DNA of 64,000 bases from Microstegium vimineum (lineage: Eukaryota; Streptophyta; Magnoliopsida; Poales; Poaceae): assembly GCA_022036555.1 (NCBI GenBank), contig CM039133.1, positions 44,344,718-44,408,717 of the forward strand. Direction: 5' to 3'. Shown in pieces: positions 12,486 through 23,567 of this stretch. Numbering within the stretch: position 1 is the stretch's first letter; each line of letters starts with the position of its first letter. Both the position numbers and the translations under genes were made by a program. The notes under the pieces are model-generated. The model did no database searches. It was not told the origin of the DNA and saw nothing but the letters and a program-made list of their open reading frames with translations.

Positions 12486-14156
12486 TTGAGGGAAGCTCTT
12501 TGTGTATCATAGTTCTTTTTGTCTTTTCTTTGACTTTCTTTCTTTTTGTGTCTTGTTAGTTATTAATTGGTGTTAGTTTGCATTTTGCATCTCATTTGCA
12601 TTTGTGACATAGTTCATTTTAATCTTCATACCTATAGCCGATATAATGAATCTATGCTCTGTTTGAGGTGTTTTATGTGTCTATGGTGTTGCCTAACTTA
12701 GACTCTCTTTGATCTCATGATATGCAATAGAGCTAAGTTAGAAAAGCCTTAAAACTGAATTTAATTACCCATGTCACCTCTGAAATGACACTAGCATGTG
12801 TAGGCTTTTGAAGATCCTTCTTGGCTGCCTTGTATATAGCTTGTAACTATGGCTCTTCATTGCTTCATTCACTACCTTTGAGCACCATGATTAATAAAAT
12901 GAAATTGCTCTCTGTTTTGTGAATTGGAAAGATCGAGTTGGGTCTGCTCTGTGAGCACTTCACCGTGTGTTCGAGACTGCTTCCCATATGGGTTGATACT
13001 TGAGCGGTGTCGTGTATGACCGAAACCGGTGTGTCAAGTCCTTTGACTTCGCCTGGTTGGTAAGCAGTGGCATCACCTTGCTTACAACCACTCGCATACA
13101 ACTTGTAATGTGCCTAAAACTGAAATTTGGCTGCAAAACTCTGAAATTTGGAAAATTCATTCAGTTGGATCATTGGCTTGTTGTATGAACTTTGCTAGGG
13201 ATAGTTTTACTTGCTATACATGAGATTGCTTCGAGATAGATCCTATCTTGTTTGCCATGTCTAGTTGTCTCTAGGAGGTGATACCCATTCCTTGCTCTCA
13301 CATGTAAATGCTCTCTAAAATAGCTTCTAAAGTGATCTTAAGCTCAACTTGAGTCTTTGTTGGGCACGTAGAGCTTTTCCTATTCTCACAGGATCACATC
13401 ACTTAGAGCATATATTAGTTGTCTTAGCTCTATGTATGAAGCTTGTTGCACTCATTTTGCATTTCATGGCATTTGTGACCGAAATCTTGAGTTTTGAGCT
13501 TTGATGAGCTTCATGTGTCAACAAGGGGGAGAATTGTGCATTTCTTTCATATTCATCCAAGGGGGAGAAAACGGTGCATTTTCATACTTGCATTAGTCAA
13601 GGGGGAGAAATTGAAATGTGTGGTATTTTGAGCTTTGACCCACATTGGTATTTCAACTGGTATCTCTTTTGCGGTCTCGGCTCTTTTCACCCCTTCTTGG
13701 TATCTTGAGTGTGCTTGTTCCCAGGGGGAGCTTTTGCTAGATGTGTTGAGCATTTGCCTCTTCTGGAGGGTCTAGCTTGATTTGTTGGCTTCGATAAGTT
13801 TCGATGACTTCTTGAGCTTTAAGGTGTTTGAATTGGTATCTTTGAGCTTTCTTTGAAATTTTAATTGGTATCTTTTGAGCTCCCTTAGTGTCTCAATTTG
13901 TGTTCTGAGCTTTGAGAGCTCTGATTGGTTTCTTGGACTTGCTAGCGGTGTTGAGCCCGCTTTCTGCCTCTTCTTGAGGGTTAGCTTTGTTTTGCTTGGT
14001 TGCGTCGAGCCGTTGCCCATGTCTTTGGGAACCAAGTTTTGGATTCTCTTTGCTTCACTCAAGTGACCCTGTTTTGGCTTTCTCAGCTTTTTGGTCATTT
14101 GGAGAGCTTTACCTTGTGGCTCAAATCTAAAATGCACTTGTGTTGACAATGCACTC
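12486..14156 (+). other. Long 3' untranslated region of the copia element with repeated polypurine-like motifs
   Basis: No ORF resembling the env-like gene of some SIRE elements is visible. AAGGGGGAGA-type motifs occur near 13523, 13559, 13598 and 13722, before the real tract at 14157-14170. The stretch from about 13780 to 14090 is a degenerate run of TTGGTATC and TTGAGC phrases. A 135-codon reverse frame there reflects this repetition and is not called a gene. Confidence 0.7.
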
Positions 14157-14170
14157 ATCAAGGGGGAGAT
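14157..14170 (+). other. Polypurine tract of the copia element
   Basis: ATCAAGGGGGAGAT immediately precedes the 3' LTR start TGCGAACAC at 14171. This is the expected plus-strand primer position. Confidence 0.88.
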
Positions 14171-16220
14171 TGCGAACACATGGTGGATAAGTACCCATGT
14201 ATGTTCAGCTTTGATGATGAGTGATTGACCAACCCTTGAGTGTTTCAGTTTGAGCGGTTTATTCTAACCCTTTGCGAAAGCAAATGTGTGCCTGTCTATC
14301 GGCTTGTGGTGTGCAGGTGCTATGCCTAGTGACAGTGGTCAATGGCGTGGAGAAGGTCGAGTAGAGGCTTGACGTGTCGATGGACTGAGAGCGGTGAAGG
14401 GCGGAAGCGGGGCTCCGACTGAGGGACCATGGGCGCCGGCAGACTACCTGTGGTGGCTAATGCTTAGCACCGGCGAGTGCGAGAAGACATGGAGGTAGAC
14501 CGAGTCGACCGAGTCAAGACGGTGGACGCACGAGTCGAGCGGAGGCTCAGGGGAATCGGAGTCCGATCGGACGAGGACAAGGTGGCTCGAGTCGAGCGGT
14601 TTGGTGGTTTGGGCCTCAAAACCATCCGAGGACGGTTTCCGAGTTTGGGCCTCAAAACTCGGGGTTCGGTAGTTGAGCCCAAAGCTACCAGTGGCAGGTT
14701 TCCTGGGTTTGGGCCTCAAAACCCGGGCGGAGCTTCCGAGGAAGCGGGGATGGCACGTGGCGGAATTCTGGAGGTTGCGTCGAGGCGACGGCAACTCCTG
14801 GCAGGAAGCGGGGTCGTCCATTCAAAATGCGGGAGATATTTTCCGGAGCTTGGACTGCAATGCTTAGGCTAGGTAGTTCACTCAATGTATCTAGGCGGGT
14901 CTTTGGGAAATAGCCAAAACCCGATAAGTAGGGGGTGAAGGGGTATCCCTCATCCCATCTCTTGAACCCTAATCATTTGCCCCAACTCTCTCTCTCTCTA
15001 CCCTCTCTCTAGTTCATGAGATCCCTAGGTTGATTTCACCAACTTGAGTTTGTTGCGAGGAATCGGAGGCCGTAACCTCCGTAAGCCATGGTGGCTTCGC
15101 TTTCGTGATCGTGTCCCCGTTTTGCTTGTGTTCTTCGCGTTTTGCTTTTGCTCCCTCTTTTTCCCGAGATGATTTCTCTTTGTAGGGAGTAGCTCTTGCA
15201 AATCCGTTTGAATGAAGTTGTTCGTATTTGTGAGGAGCATCTTTGCACCGAAGGAATTCTCCTCAAACCTCACGAATGCGTAGATCGGGCGATTTTTTTG
15301 CGGAGTTCTTCGTTCTTGAGCTTTTCCCCAAATATCTTCTCCTCCCTTTTGCTTTAAGCCAAATTGAGCCATGATTTCTTCGGGATAGCTCCCCAACTAC
15401 ACTAGGATCATGCCTACAAAGTTTAGTTGCAGTTGGTGATCATTTGGTTGGGTTTTGGGAAGATTTGGCGGAGTGGAATCAATTTTCGCAGGTTTCAGGT
15501 TTTCTGTTCGTGAGCTCCGGACTACCCTCCGGACTACTTGGCATTAGCTCCGGACCATCGCAAGAGGTCCGGTGGTCTTGACCAATAAGACATCCAAGCA
15601 GCCGAAGGCGTCGGACCAAGCTCCGGACTACTAGGCTTTAGGCTCCGGACCATTCTCCATTGGTATAGTGGTCCTGCCCAGGTAGACAACACAGCACCCC
15701 GAGGCACCGAACCACTTCCATTGGTCCGGAGGTAAGCGTCGGACCAGAGTCCGGAGCTCGGGTGATCCCTGCATGGTTTTTAGCAAGGCTGAGGAAAGTG
15801 TTGGACCAGGGAGTATAGTCCGACGGTGAGCGTCGGACCACCATCCGGAGCTTGGGCACTCCCTGCATGGTTTCTGTGTGAGCGTCAGACTTTCCAAAGT
15901 GGGCGTCGGACCAGTCCGAAGGCCTGCTGCAGAGGCGTCGGACCAAGGCTTCGGACCTTGTGCTATGGTCCAGAGGTCTTGACTGAGTAGTCCGACGGTT
16001 GCTGTTTTCGCCCGTTTTGCCTAGGTTCTTGCCTCTTTTCCCTAGGGTTTGAGAATCTGTGTTTTGGGGTTTCCGGTGGTTTTCTCTCCACTGCCGGTGA
16101 GCTCTCATTTCTCCGTTTTCGTCAACTGGGTTTTGCTTTTGGGAAGAGTGGCCTAAATATTTCGAGAGAAATTTGAGGCTCCCATTCACCCCCTCTCTGG
16201 TCGCCGTTCTCGGTCCTTCA
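14171..16220 (+). repeat. 3' LTR of the Maximus/SIRE-like copia
   Basis: 2050 bp, TG...CA, followed by the target duplication ACAAC at 16221-16225. Near 16122 it lacks 41 bp present in the 5' LTR, from TGAATACCC to GCACCCATC. The loss lies between two short TC-containing repeats, so slippage or end-joining is likely. The TCCGGAC/GTCGGACC cluster at about 15520-15990 is better preserved than in the 5' LTR. Confidence 0.92.
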
Positions 16221-17454
16221 ACAACGTAATCCAATCTTACGCAAATAGGAAATATTTATGGATTCCCACGTACAAAATGCATGTAGGGGATATGCAGTTT
16301 AATCACAAGTCAGGAGTGTGTAAATCTACCTGACCCCAACACAAAGTTGGCAAATACCAATGCATTAGCAATGGTCCTACTATTTCTTGATGTCATACTA
16401 ATGGATTCTATTTATCCTTCTAGATATGTAACTAAACTTTTGTTATAACAAAACTTCAGTAGTGTTCAGGATAATGAGCTCACATGTGAGCCATTATTTA
16501 CTAAATGCATGGTTGAGTGTGGATCCTTCACACACTCGATAGCACCTTATAGGTGTATCTTGACAACCATGAAATACATGAACTGTCCATACAATCTTTG
16601 TATCGGACACACTCATGTTCATTTGAATATGATCAAGAAATCCAAGGCATACAAATATGATTTTAAGATAAGAGGATCTTAGAATCTATTTCCCTATGGC
16701 ACTTATCGTATCCATACTTTGGGGAAAATGACCAATATATTTGACAATGATTTTTCACTCATCCATATGGTGACCAAGATGATGATTCCAAATCTAGAAT
16801 ACATCAATAGTGTGAAAATTTCTATACGCAACAAGTCGTATGGGTTTGTTGTATGCATAATACAAGCAAAATGAGACTTATCTCATAACTGATATGCCAT
16901 ATCCAATGTTGTCCTTTTGTGTTTTCATATGAAAACAAATTTGGATATCTATATAATTTGGTAAGTACGAGTGTAATTGGGACATAATTAAATATCCTCA
17001 ATTGCTAACTTAGTATCCATAGGAACAATGATAGTGGCAAAATAGGCCAAACTATACTTAGCCAAAAATATTTCCTCTTCTTGCCATAAGAACTAGAAAT
17101 ATATTGCTCTCCTAATTATAAAGTTTGTGGTATAAAATGTCCACTAGGCACATACCATTCCCACGATGGAATGGTTCCTATACAATCTATATATGACAAG
17201 AATTCAATGAAATTCTCATATAATATATAGAAGTCCATAAATATTGTCGAGTATCAAATACATCGATATGATACCCACAATAGTTATGCGTTGACAACAA
17301 GTAAATTATATCAATGGACTATGAGATTATTACAATAGTCCATAAGATAAAACAACATTGATGTCCATTGTCCATGTCGAATAGTGATGCAATCTAGAGT
17401 GAGTTCTTCAAACTCCTCTGAAGTCAGTATCCATAACATGAGACAAACCATTGA

Positions 17455-18580
17455 TTTAATTAATTTACACCTGAGGTAAATTAAAAATCACTATGGTGAT
17501 GTTGAAATATCAAATGCAAAATTTGGGGAATTCCATATCTTGACTCTTTGTTTCGGAGAGTTGGAGGTAGTCAACAAAATTCTAAACCTCACAACAACTA
17601 AAGGTAATCACAAGATGTGTAACTTACAAACAATCATTATTAATGTTGACACACACATTTTAGATAATCTCTATGTCCGAAACATAGAGTAGATCTCTAA
17701 GTAGTAGGCAAACAAATTGCTGTTATAGGCATGGTCTCTGGGCTGATATATTCATATGAATATACTGCAGTCAATGCCTAAGACTCTACTACATGTGTGG
17801 TCTTTAATAATGAATGATGGTAGTCACCATAAAGGTGTACCGTTATGATATTACCAAAACACTTATTTGGGACAACACAATGTAGGTAGGCATTAAGTTT
17901 AAATAAACATGATGTAGACCTCTCAGTAATGGGCGAATAATTGTTGCCATAGACACGGTCTCTGGGCCGAATAATTAAAGATGAATTAAGTGCAGCCAAT
18001 GCCTAGGACTCCATCACTTGTGTTATGAACTCAAATATATCCAAGATATGAAATAACAACAACCGTGGATTAATTAATTTACCGCATGATAAATTAAAAT
18101 CAACATGGTAATTGTTGTTGTATCAAATGCAATATTTTAAGGTATATATCTTATCATAGTATTGGATTGTTGTAGGTAATTACAAATTTGTGTGTACCCT
18201 ACAACCAGATTCATCATAAATTTTGATAAACACAAGACAAGATAATCTCTATGTTAACGACAAAGAGTAGATCTTTATAGTAGGCAAATATATTGCAAAC
18301 AGGGCAAGATAATTCACAAGTGAATTAAATGCAACATTTTCTTAGGTCTTTACTATCTTGTGTAATATCAAATTAATATGATGAACATAGCTATCCAAAA
18401 CCTTTATTGTGGTTAAATACACAGTGTAGGTAATCATCGAGTTTCAAAGAAACAAGATGTAGACCTCTTAGTAATAGTTGATTGGATTGCTATGGCACGG
18501 TCTCTGGACAGGATAATTCACAAGGAATAAAACGTAACCAATGTTATAGACTCTATTACCTTGTGTTCTTTAACCATAAT
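17455..18580. repeat. Imperfect tandem duplication, about 500-600 bp units
   Basis: Unit A (about 17455-18062) and unit B (about 18063-18580) share the same order. Each begins with AATTAATTTAC...TAAATTAAAA, followed by a GTAGATCT block with TAGGCAAA (17688 and 18266) and then a GTAGACCTCT block (17913 and 18451). Three of the four GTAGA blocks also contain the phrase CACGGTCTCTGG or CATGGTCTCTGG. The units are strongly diverged, so the duplication is old. Confidence 0.6.
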
Positions 18581-19778
18581 AAACAAGATATGTATATTGC
18601 CATGTGTATCTATAGTAATTAAATTATTTAATTCTATAAATGGTTTAGTTAAATTGCAACTAAGTCTACTAGCAAATTTAACTTATATGTGGTGCAAAAT
18701 TGTGGTTTGGGGCACCAACATACCCAATTCTATCGTAAAATTACAAGTGTAACTAATATGTTTGTGCAAAAAAGGAGGTTTTGGGTGCACCAACATAGTC
18801 AAAAGAAAAATTATCAAATCACAAATGTAATAGGTATGTGGTGCTAAGGGGGATTGGGTGCACCATATACCATAAAATGATAGATAAATAAGACATTGTA
18901 TAATAATAATTATAAACAAACCACAATTATTTATACAATATCAATATCCTGAGCAACAATAATTAATACAACAACTGATGTTGTTGCAGAATTAAACTTG
19001 CAAAGCATATGCTAATTAACTAAAATTATTGCTGAAACGAAATAATAAAAGAGAAAAACAAATTACCCAAGCAAGCCAGCAGCCAAGGAGGCCCAGCGCG
19101 GCCAGGCGCGCGGGCGCGGCCCAGCGGTGTGCGCAAGGGGGGCTGGGGAAGGCCTGAGGCCTGATGGAGTTGCCCATGTTGCCCTTGGGCTATAAAAGCC
19201 AACGGTTAGGGTTCTGTAACCCTAACAACCCACTCCTAGCAGCCGCCGCCGCCAACTACTGACGCCACCGTCTCGTTGCTCCGCCGCCGTCGCCGCCGAT
19301 GATGGCCTTCGTCGTCGATCTGCGCCTTCTTCCCCTCTTCCACTTCCTCCTCTCTTGGCGAATCGAGCCGAGCCCAATCCGGCCATGGAGGCCGACCGAC
19401 AGGGCACTGCCCGCTCGTCCATGGCGAGCTCCGGCCATGGAGGCCGTCGCTGCAAGCCGGGAGCGGCGCGGCAGCCCCCACCAGCCCAACCGAAAGGACT
19501 CAGGGGGTGGGGAATCGCCTCCCCCTCGGAGGAGGAAGACGCGAAGGCGGCTCCAAGCGCACGACCGTCTTGAATCGCCACCGTCGGGCGGCTAAGGGCC
19601 GCCATGCGGGCGGCTGCCTCTGCGTGCGGCGTCGGTGGGGTGCCGCCGGAGACGAAGCCGAGGGGGTCGTGCGTGTTTTCTATTGATGTAATTGGAGATC
19701 AATTTTCTTCTGCTTCTATGGACCACGGACGAACTGCAACTTCTCCAACCGGCCTTTCTTCTTAGGGAAAGAACAACG

Positions 19779-19790
19779 TGTCTGATAACG
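19779..19790 (-). other. Putative primer-binding site of the decayed copia element
   Basis: On the minus strand the sequence next to the LTR reads CGTTATCAGACAC, close to the TATCAGA core of copia primer sites. It lies directly inside the LTR terminus TTTAACA. Confidence 0.55.
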
Positions 19791-20002
19791 TGTTAAACGA
19801 AAGTGACAAAATGATTGTAACCGTGTATTCAGATGAACAGTAATCCTATATATACAAGTCAGAGACATATACGAAGCGGTGGCTGTTGGTGCCCAAAGGG
19901 CCTAAACGGTTATGCCTACTAATGACATAATTAGCACATGCTAATTACGAGGTTTACAGATAATTGATCACTAATTATTATCTATCCTAAATAATCTCAA
20001 CA
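19791..20002 (-). repeat. Short 5' LTR of the decayed minus-strand copia element
   Basis: On the minus strand the segment starts TGTTGAGATTATTTAGG and ends TTTCGTTTAACA, giving TG...CA ends and about 212 bp. A TATATATAGG box on the minus strand (about 19846-19857) fits an LTR promoter, and the primer site follows directly. The partner LTR is not in the window. It may lie left of the gypsy insertion at 1-1508. Confidence 0.6.
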
Positions 20003-20330
20003 GTAGGATCGCGCCGCGCGTAGTCGATAGAGTGCAGCGGTGCGTAGATTTTTTACTCGAACTGCTACTCCAATACGGGTTCCAGTATCCCAGTGCGTTC
20101 AGCCAACATCCATGCACCGTGAACCGGACAAGTTGTTCCCAGAAACTTCGCAGAGCTTGACTGCCGCACGTCCGTCCGCGATCCCCACGGAATGGAGTCA
20201 GTCGGGTCGACGCACCTGGCCGCGATCCCGTCCAGGGATGGAGCCGATCGATCAACAAACTCCCAAATCCCCAGATGCATGCATCCATCAAAGCGCTTGG
20301 ACGACGACGGGACCACAGGCTGATGATCTG
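20003..20330. other. Unannotated sequence between the copia LTR and a MITE
   Basis: Mixed composition with no convincing gene. Frames on both strands overlap each other with no recognisable domain. Confidence 0.4.
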
Positions 20331-20586
20331 AGAGCAAGTTCAATAATAAGAGCCAAATACTTAGCTACAAGTCAAGTTATACAATAACTTGTCTCTTATT
20401 TGACTAAAATAAGTTTCTCCTTTTCTATTCTTTCTCACAATATTTACTATTTGAGTCCACTACTATCTATCTTTTCGTACTCAGCTTGGTGCTTATATGG
20501 GAGCCAAACTCCTCTCCCTCTCCTCTTTTTTTTTCTCTAGGTCAGTATTTGCTTGGCTATCTGTAAGCTCATTATTGTACTTCTCT
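20331..20586. mobile_element. MITE-like element with AGAGCAAGT terminal inverted repeats
   Basis: The left end AGAGCAAGTTCAATAAT pairs with the right end ATTATTGTACTTCTCT, allowing one gap. The interior is AT-rich and non-coding. The termini match those of the element at 21441-22041, so both belong to one family. A clear target duplication was not found, so the boundaries are approximate. Confidence 0.5.
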
Positions 20587-21440
20587 GGTACGCGGCGGGC
20601 GAGGCCGCACAGCGCAGCCCCCGTCCTCGCCTCCCCACTCAGCTCTTGGGCCCCGCCAGCTACACGCACCCGCAGCGGCCCGTCGCCGCGCGCGGTGGCC
20701 GTAGTGGATCTCCAAGCCGATCTCCACCCACCCATCGTGTCGCCGCGTAATAACCCACCGAGATCCCCGCCACCTTCTGGTGCCTCGCGCGCCGACTTTT
20801 TTATTAGCCCGACCCCGCCCCGATCGCTTTCGCTCTCTCGCTCGGCGTCTCGTCGTCGCAGTCGCCGGTCGCCATGCTTATTTTATTGACAAATCTGCCT
20901 TGGTCGCCAAGATTCCGCAGGCCGGGATGGACGTCCGGATTCCACAGCGAGTGCACTCCAATTCAGGACCGACTCTCCAACCACGCGCGCGCACACAGTA
21001 GAGAGCCAGAGATGGAGATCTACGACTCGATCAACGCTTTATTTATTTGCTTATTTAATTAATTATTATATACCGGCCGCTGGGTTGGTCAGTTGCATTG
21101 GGAGTGAGTTGTATCTGCCAAGGTGCTCATCGGTGAAAGTGAAACAACCAAAAGAAAAAGGCAGAGAGGAGAGGAGTCCGGTGGGGAGCCTCGCCTGTCG
21201 CCATTCGCCATTAATTCGCCAATCGGCGTCGAGACACGCACGCAGTGACAGTGGCGTAGAGTGTTGGCCGGGAATGCTGGGGACGGACGGACTCCAGCGG
21301 TTCCCGCGTATACTACCTATGTATGGTTTCGGTGTGGCCGGGAATAATCCGGGCTCCCTCGCCAAGCCCCATCTCTATTGGTTTACCAACACGAGATAGT
21401 AGCAGGTTTACCGACACGGAAATCCGTAGTACTATTATAA
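20587..21440. other. GC-rich stretch without a supported gene
   Basis: 20587-21000 is GC-rich and opens several overlapping frames of proline, serine and arginine. None has a domain I recognise and none continues downstream. It could be a fragment of a first exon or 5' UTR. 21000-21440 shows nothing definite. Confidence 0.35.
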
Positions 21441-22041
21441 GAGCAAGGCTAATAATACAGGCTGTATAAATCCTTACGGCCAACCTCTCAACTCACTCAT
21501 ATAAAGGCAGTCCCAATGGTGTATTGATGATGATTTCTATCCTCATTAAATGACTTGCCACGTAGGTAAAATGCTGACATGCATCCTAATTAATGATGAA
21601 AGAGAGCATAAATCGTAGACCTAGTTTCTTCATGAAGAAATCAGGTCTTCACTCTACCCAATGCACCAAGAAACTATCAAATCACCATTGGAAAGAAACT
21701 ACCAGTTTCTAGGGGGCTCGTGACACACTCTCATTGGAGGAAGAAGATAGAGTTGAGAGAGAGAAAGAGAAAATAATTATTACTCGAAGACACCTCCATT
21801 GCGGAAGATTGTTTCTATGGATGATTTCTTGTGCTATGGAAATCGTGTCAGTTTCTTCCATTGGGACTGCCCTAATGGTTTCACCTTCACATTCAATGCA
21901 TGACCTACTTGTCTATCTCGCATCATTTCTTGGTTCTTGTGCCCAAGCTGGTTGTAAGCTTACAGCCCACTTCTCTCTCTCCTCCCTTCTCTCCTCCACC
22001 TCAGCATTCAGCCAGCTTGCAGCTCATTAGTATACTTGCTC
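21441..22041. mobile_element. Tourist-type MITE (outer) with GAGCAAG termini, target duplication TAA
   Basis: It begins GAGCAAGGCTAATAAT and ends ATTAGTATACTTGCTC. It is flanked by TAA at 21438-21440 and 22042-22044. A 3-bp TAA duplication fits the PIF/Harbinger (Tourist) class. A second MITE (21505-21872) has inserted into it. No transposase is encoded, so movement would depend on an autonomous relative elsewhere. Confidence 0.65.
21505..21872. mobile_element. Tourist-type MITE (inner) with GGGCAGTCCCAATGG termini, target duplication TAA
   Basis: The left end AGGCAGTCCCAATGG and right end CCATTGGGACTGCCC are inverted repeats with one terminal mismatch. TAA flanks both sides (21502-21504 and 21873-21875). 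It is 368 bp, non-coding and nested in the MITE at 21441-22041. Confidence 0.75.
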
Positions 22042-22044
22042 TAA

Positions 22045-23056
22045 TTGTGGAGCGGTCCTCTCCTACTTGATGCAGAGAGGTTACTACAATACAATACGGA
22101 GTACATCAATTATTGGGCTTTTTTAAAACACATCTGGCTAGGGCACCCAACTTATTGATTACTCCACTATTGTCACTGTTTTTTTTGGGGGGTGGGAGGT
22201 AGATGTGGACATGCATGCCTCACAAGAATGCCGCAATACCCTCCGCCTCGGTTGTCGCTTGTTTCGAACTTATTGTAGGTTTGTGGTCATATTTTCGGTT
22301 GAGTTGTGGCTTTTGCAAAAACTGTTATGTGCCATGACTATTGTAAAAGCTTATTCGGAAAAGTTGGTGCTGCGGAATAGTAGTTGAAAGCTCGTTTGGT
22401 TAAACAACTACGACTTTTAGGAAAGATTCTCTCACTTTCAAGTGGGCCCCACATACCATGCATAGACAGTTCTTCTTCCTCCTCTCATCGTAACTCGCTG
22501 TATAGGGAAGGTCGCGTCGTTGACCATGGCTACATATTATTTTTCCCTAATTAGTGGTATGTGGGTTATTTTGGACTCAAATGTCAGTAGAGCTAGGGAA
22601 TGTTCATTTTGGATTTGTACTGCAGTGAAACCTGCTTTTCAACAAAATCACTTATGACTTTTTATCCCTTTAGTTTGATTTTAGATTTTTTTTTAAAAAA
22701 AAGTAAAAGCAGGTTTGGAAGCCTAACTAAAGAGGGTCTCGGTGTTGGTTCTCATTGTTACCAACATCAATTGGCACGGATAACAGAAACCAGCAACTCA
22801 AATTCGAATCTCATGCATGGAGGCAAATTGGGTCCGTTTGGCACAGTCCAACTTGGCTTCACTAGTGAAGCTGTGTTTTTAAAAAATAATTTCATGAGTA
22901 ATTTGTTATGTGAAGCTGAGCTGTTTTGAAAAACTAGCAAAACAACTTCACCAACGGCTTGATGAGAGAGAAATGAGGAAGAAAGCTGACATAAACAAGG
23001 TTTTTTAGCTTCATCCTTAACTCATGTCTTTCTCACCTATGAAGTTGTTTTTAAAA
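22045..23056. other. Intergenic, repeat-like, no gene seen
   Basis: AT-rich with homopolymer runs. GGGTCCGTTTGGCACAG at 22830 looks like the start of a hAT- or Harbinger-like MITE, and GTTGTTTTTAAAAAATA near 23045 might belong to its end. No matching inverted repeat or duplication could be fixed. Confidence 0.35.
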
Positions 23057-23194
23057 AATATATATATATATATATTGATAAAAAAAAATAGCTCACTGTA
23101 CGCCCTATAAGTATTCAAATACGAGAGAGATCAGGCCGGGAGTAAGGCTGCCTTAACATTGAATCCATCAGAGATCAGATAAAGAGGGCCGGGA

Positions 23195-23244
<50 letters not shown>

Positions 23245-23567
23245 ATAAAAAAAATAGCTCACTGTACGCCCTATAAGTATTCAAATACGAGAGAGATCAG
23301 GCCGGGAGTAAGGCTGCCTTAACATTGAATCCATCATAGATCAGATAAAGAGGGCCGGGAGACACAATCTGCAAGTTGCGACATTGTTAATTCCTTCTGT
23401 TGCTAATTAAACCAAAGCACACGCACAAGAGATCAGGCCGGGAGTAAGGCTGCCTTAACATTGAATCCATCATAGATCAGATAAAGAGGGCCGGGAGACA
23501 CAATCTGCAAGTTGCGACATTGTTAATTCCTTCTGTTGCTAATTAAACCAAAGCACACGCACAAGAG
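23057..23567. repeat. Three-copy local tandem duplication with an AT microsatellite
   Basis: The block GAGATCAGGCCGGGAG...CCGGGAGACA starts at 23127, 23293 and 23429. Copies 2 and 3 are parts of two almost identical 136-bp units (23293-23428 and 23429-23564). Copies 1 and 2 are separated by a pure AT dinucleotide run (about 23200-23240). A longer leader with TAGCTCACTGTACGCCC precedes copies 1 and 2 only. The near identity points to recent slippage or unequal exchange. Confidence 0.85.

Larger units (their letters stand above)
4585..16220 (+). mobile_element. Complete but defective Ty1/copia retrotransposon, Maximus/SIRE type
   Basis: The element is bounded by two long LTRs (4585-6678 and 14171-16220), both TGCGAACAC...GGTCCTTCA. 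It is flanked by a perfect 5-bp target duplication ACAAC (4580-4584 and 16221-16225). The order inside is primer-binding site, gag with two CCHC knuckles, protease, integrase, reverse transcriptase, RNase H, then a 1.7-kb untranslated 3' region and a polypurine tract. Integrase before RT marks copia. The large gag with two knuckles, the 2-kb LTRs and the long 3' region fit Maximus/SIRE. Every domain is present, but at least five frameshifts and about seven in-frame stops make it non-autonomous. The LTRs are very similar by eye, with few substitutions in the first kilobase, so insertion was fairly recent. Confidence 0.9.
16226..19790 (-). mobile_element. Decayed minus-strand copia element, internal region (base layer, right part)
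   Basis: Removing the insertions at 2639-4570 and 4585-16220 rejoins 2638, 4571-4584 and 16226 into continuous AT-rich sequence, so this segment belongs with 1509-2638. It lies between that pol fragment and the 5' LTR at 19791-20002, where leader, gag and protease should be. No intact ORF of any length is seen. 17455-18580 holds an imperfect duplication. 19060-19700 is a GC-rich stretch, unlike the rest, with overlapping spurious frames. It could be untranslated leader or a captured fragment. The Met-tRNA-like primer site complement sits at about 19779-19790. Confidence 0.5.

Noticed and set aside
13772..14179. 135-codon minus-strand frame considered as an env-like gene
   Set aside because: It is on the wrong strand and made of degenerate TTGGTATC/TTGAGC repeats.
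19187..19605. CTATAAAAG box followed by a GC-rich frame, resembling a promoter and first exon
   Set aside because: It lies in the leader region of a decayed minus-strand copia element, overlapping frames exist on both strands, and no splice-consistent gene follows.
20497..21001. GC-rich 130-codon frame
   Set aside because: Low-complexity Ser/Pro/Arg content, no domain and no continuation.
23057..23567. Repeat array considered as CRISPR-like
   Set aside because: Units are tandem duplications without unique spacers, in a plant nuclear sequence.
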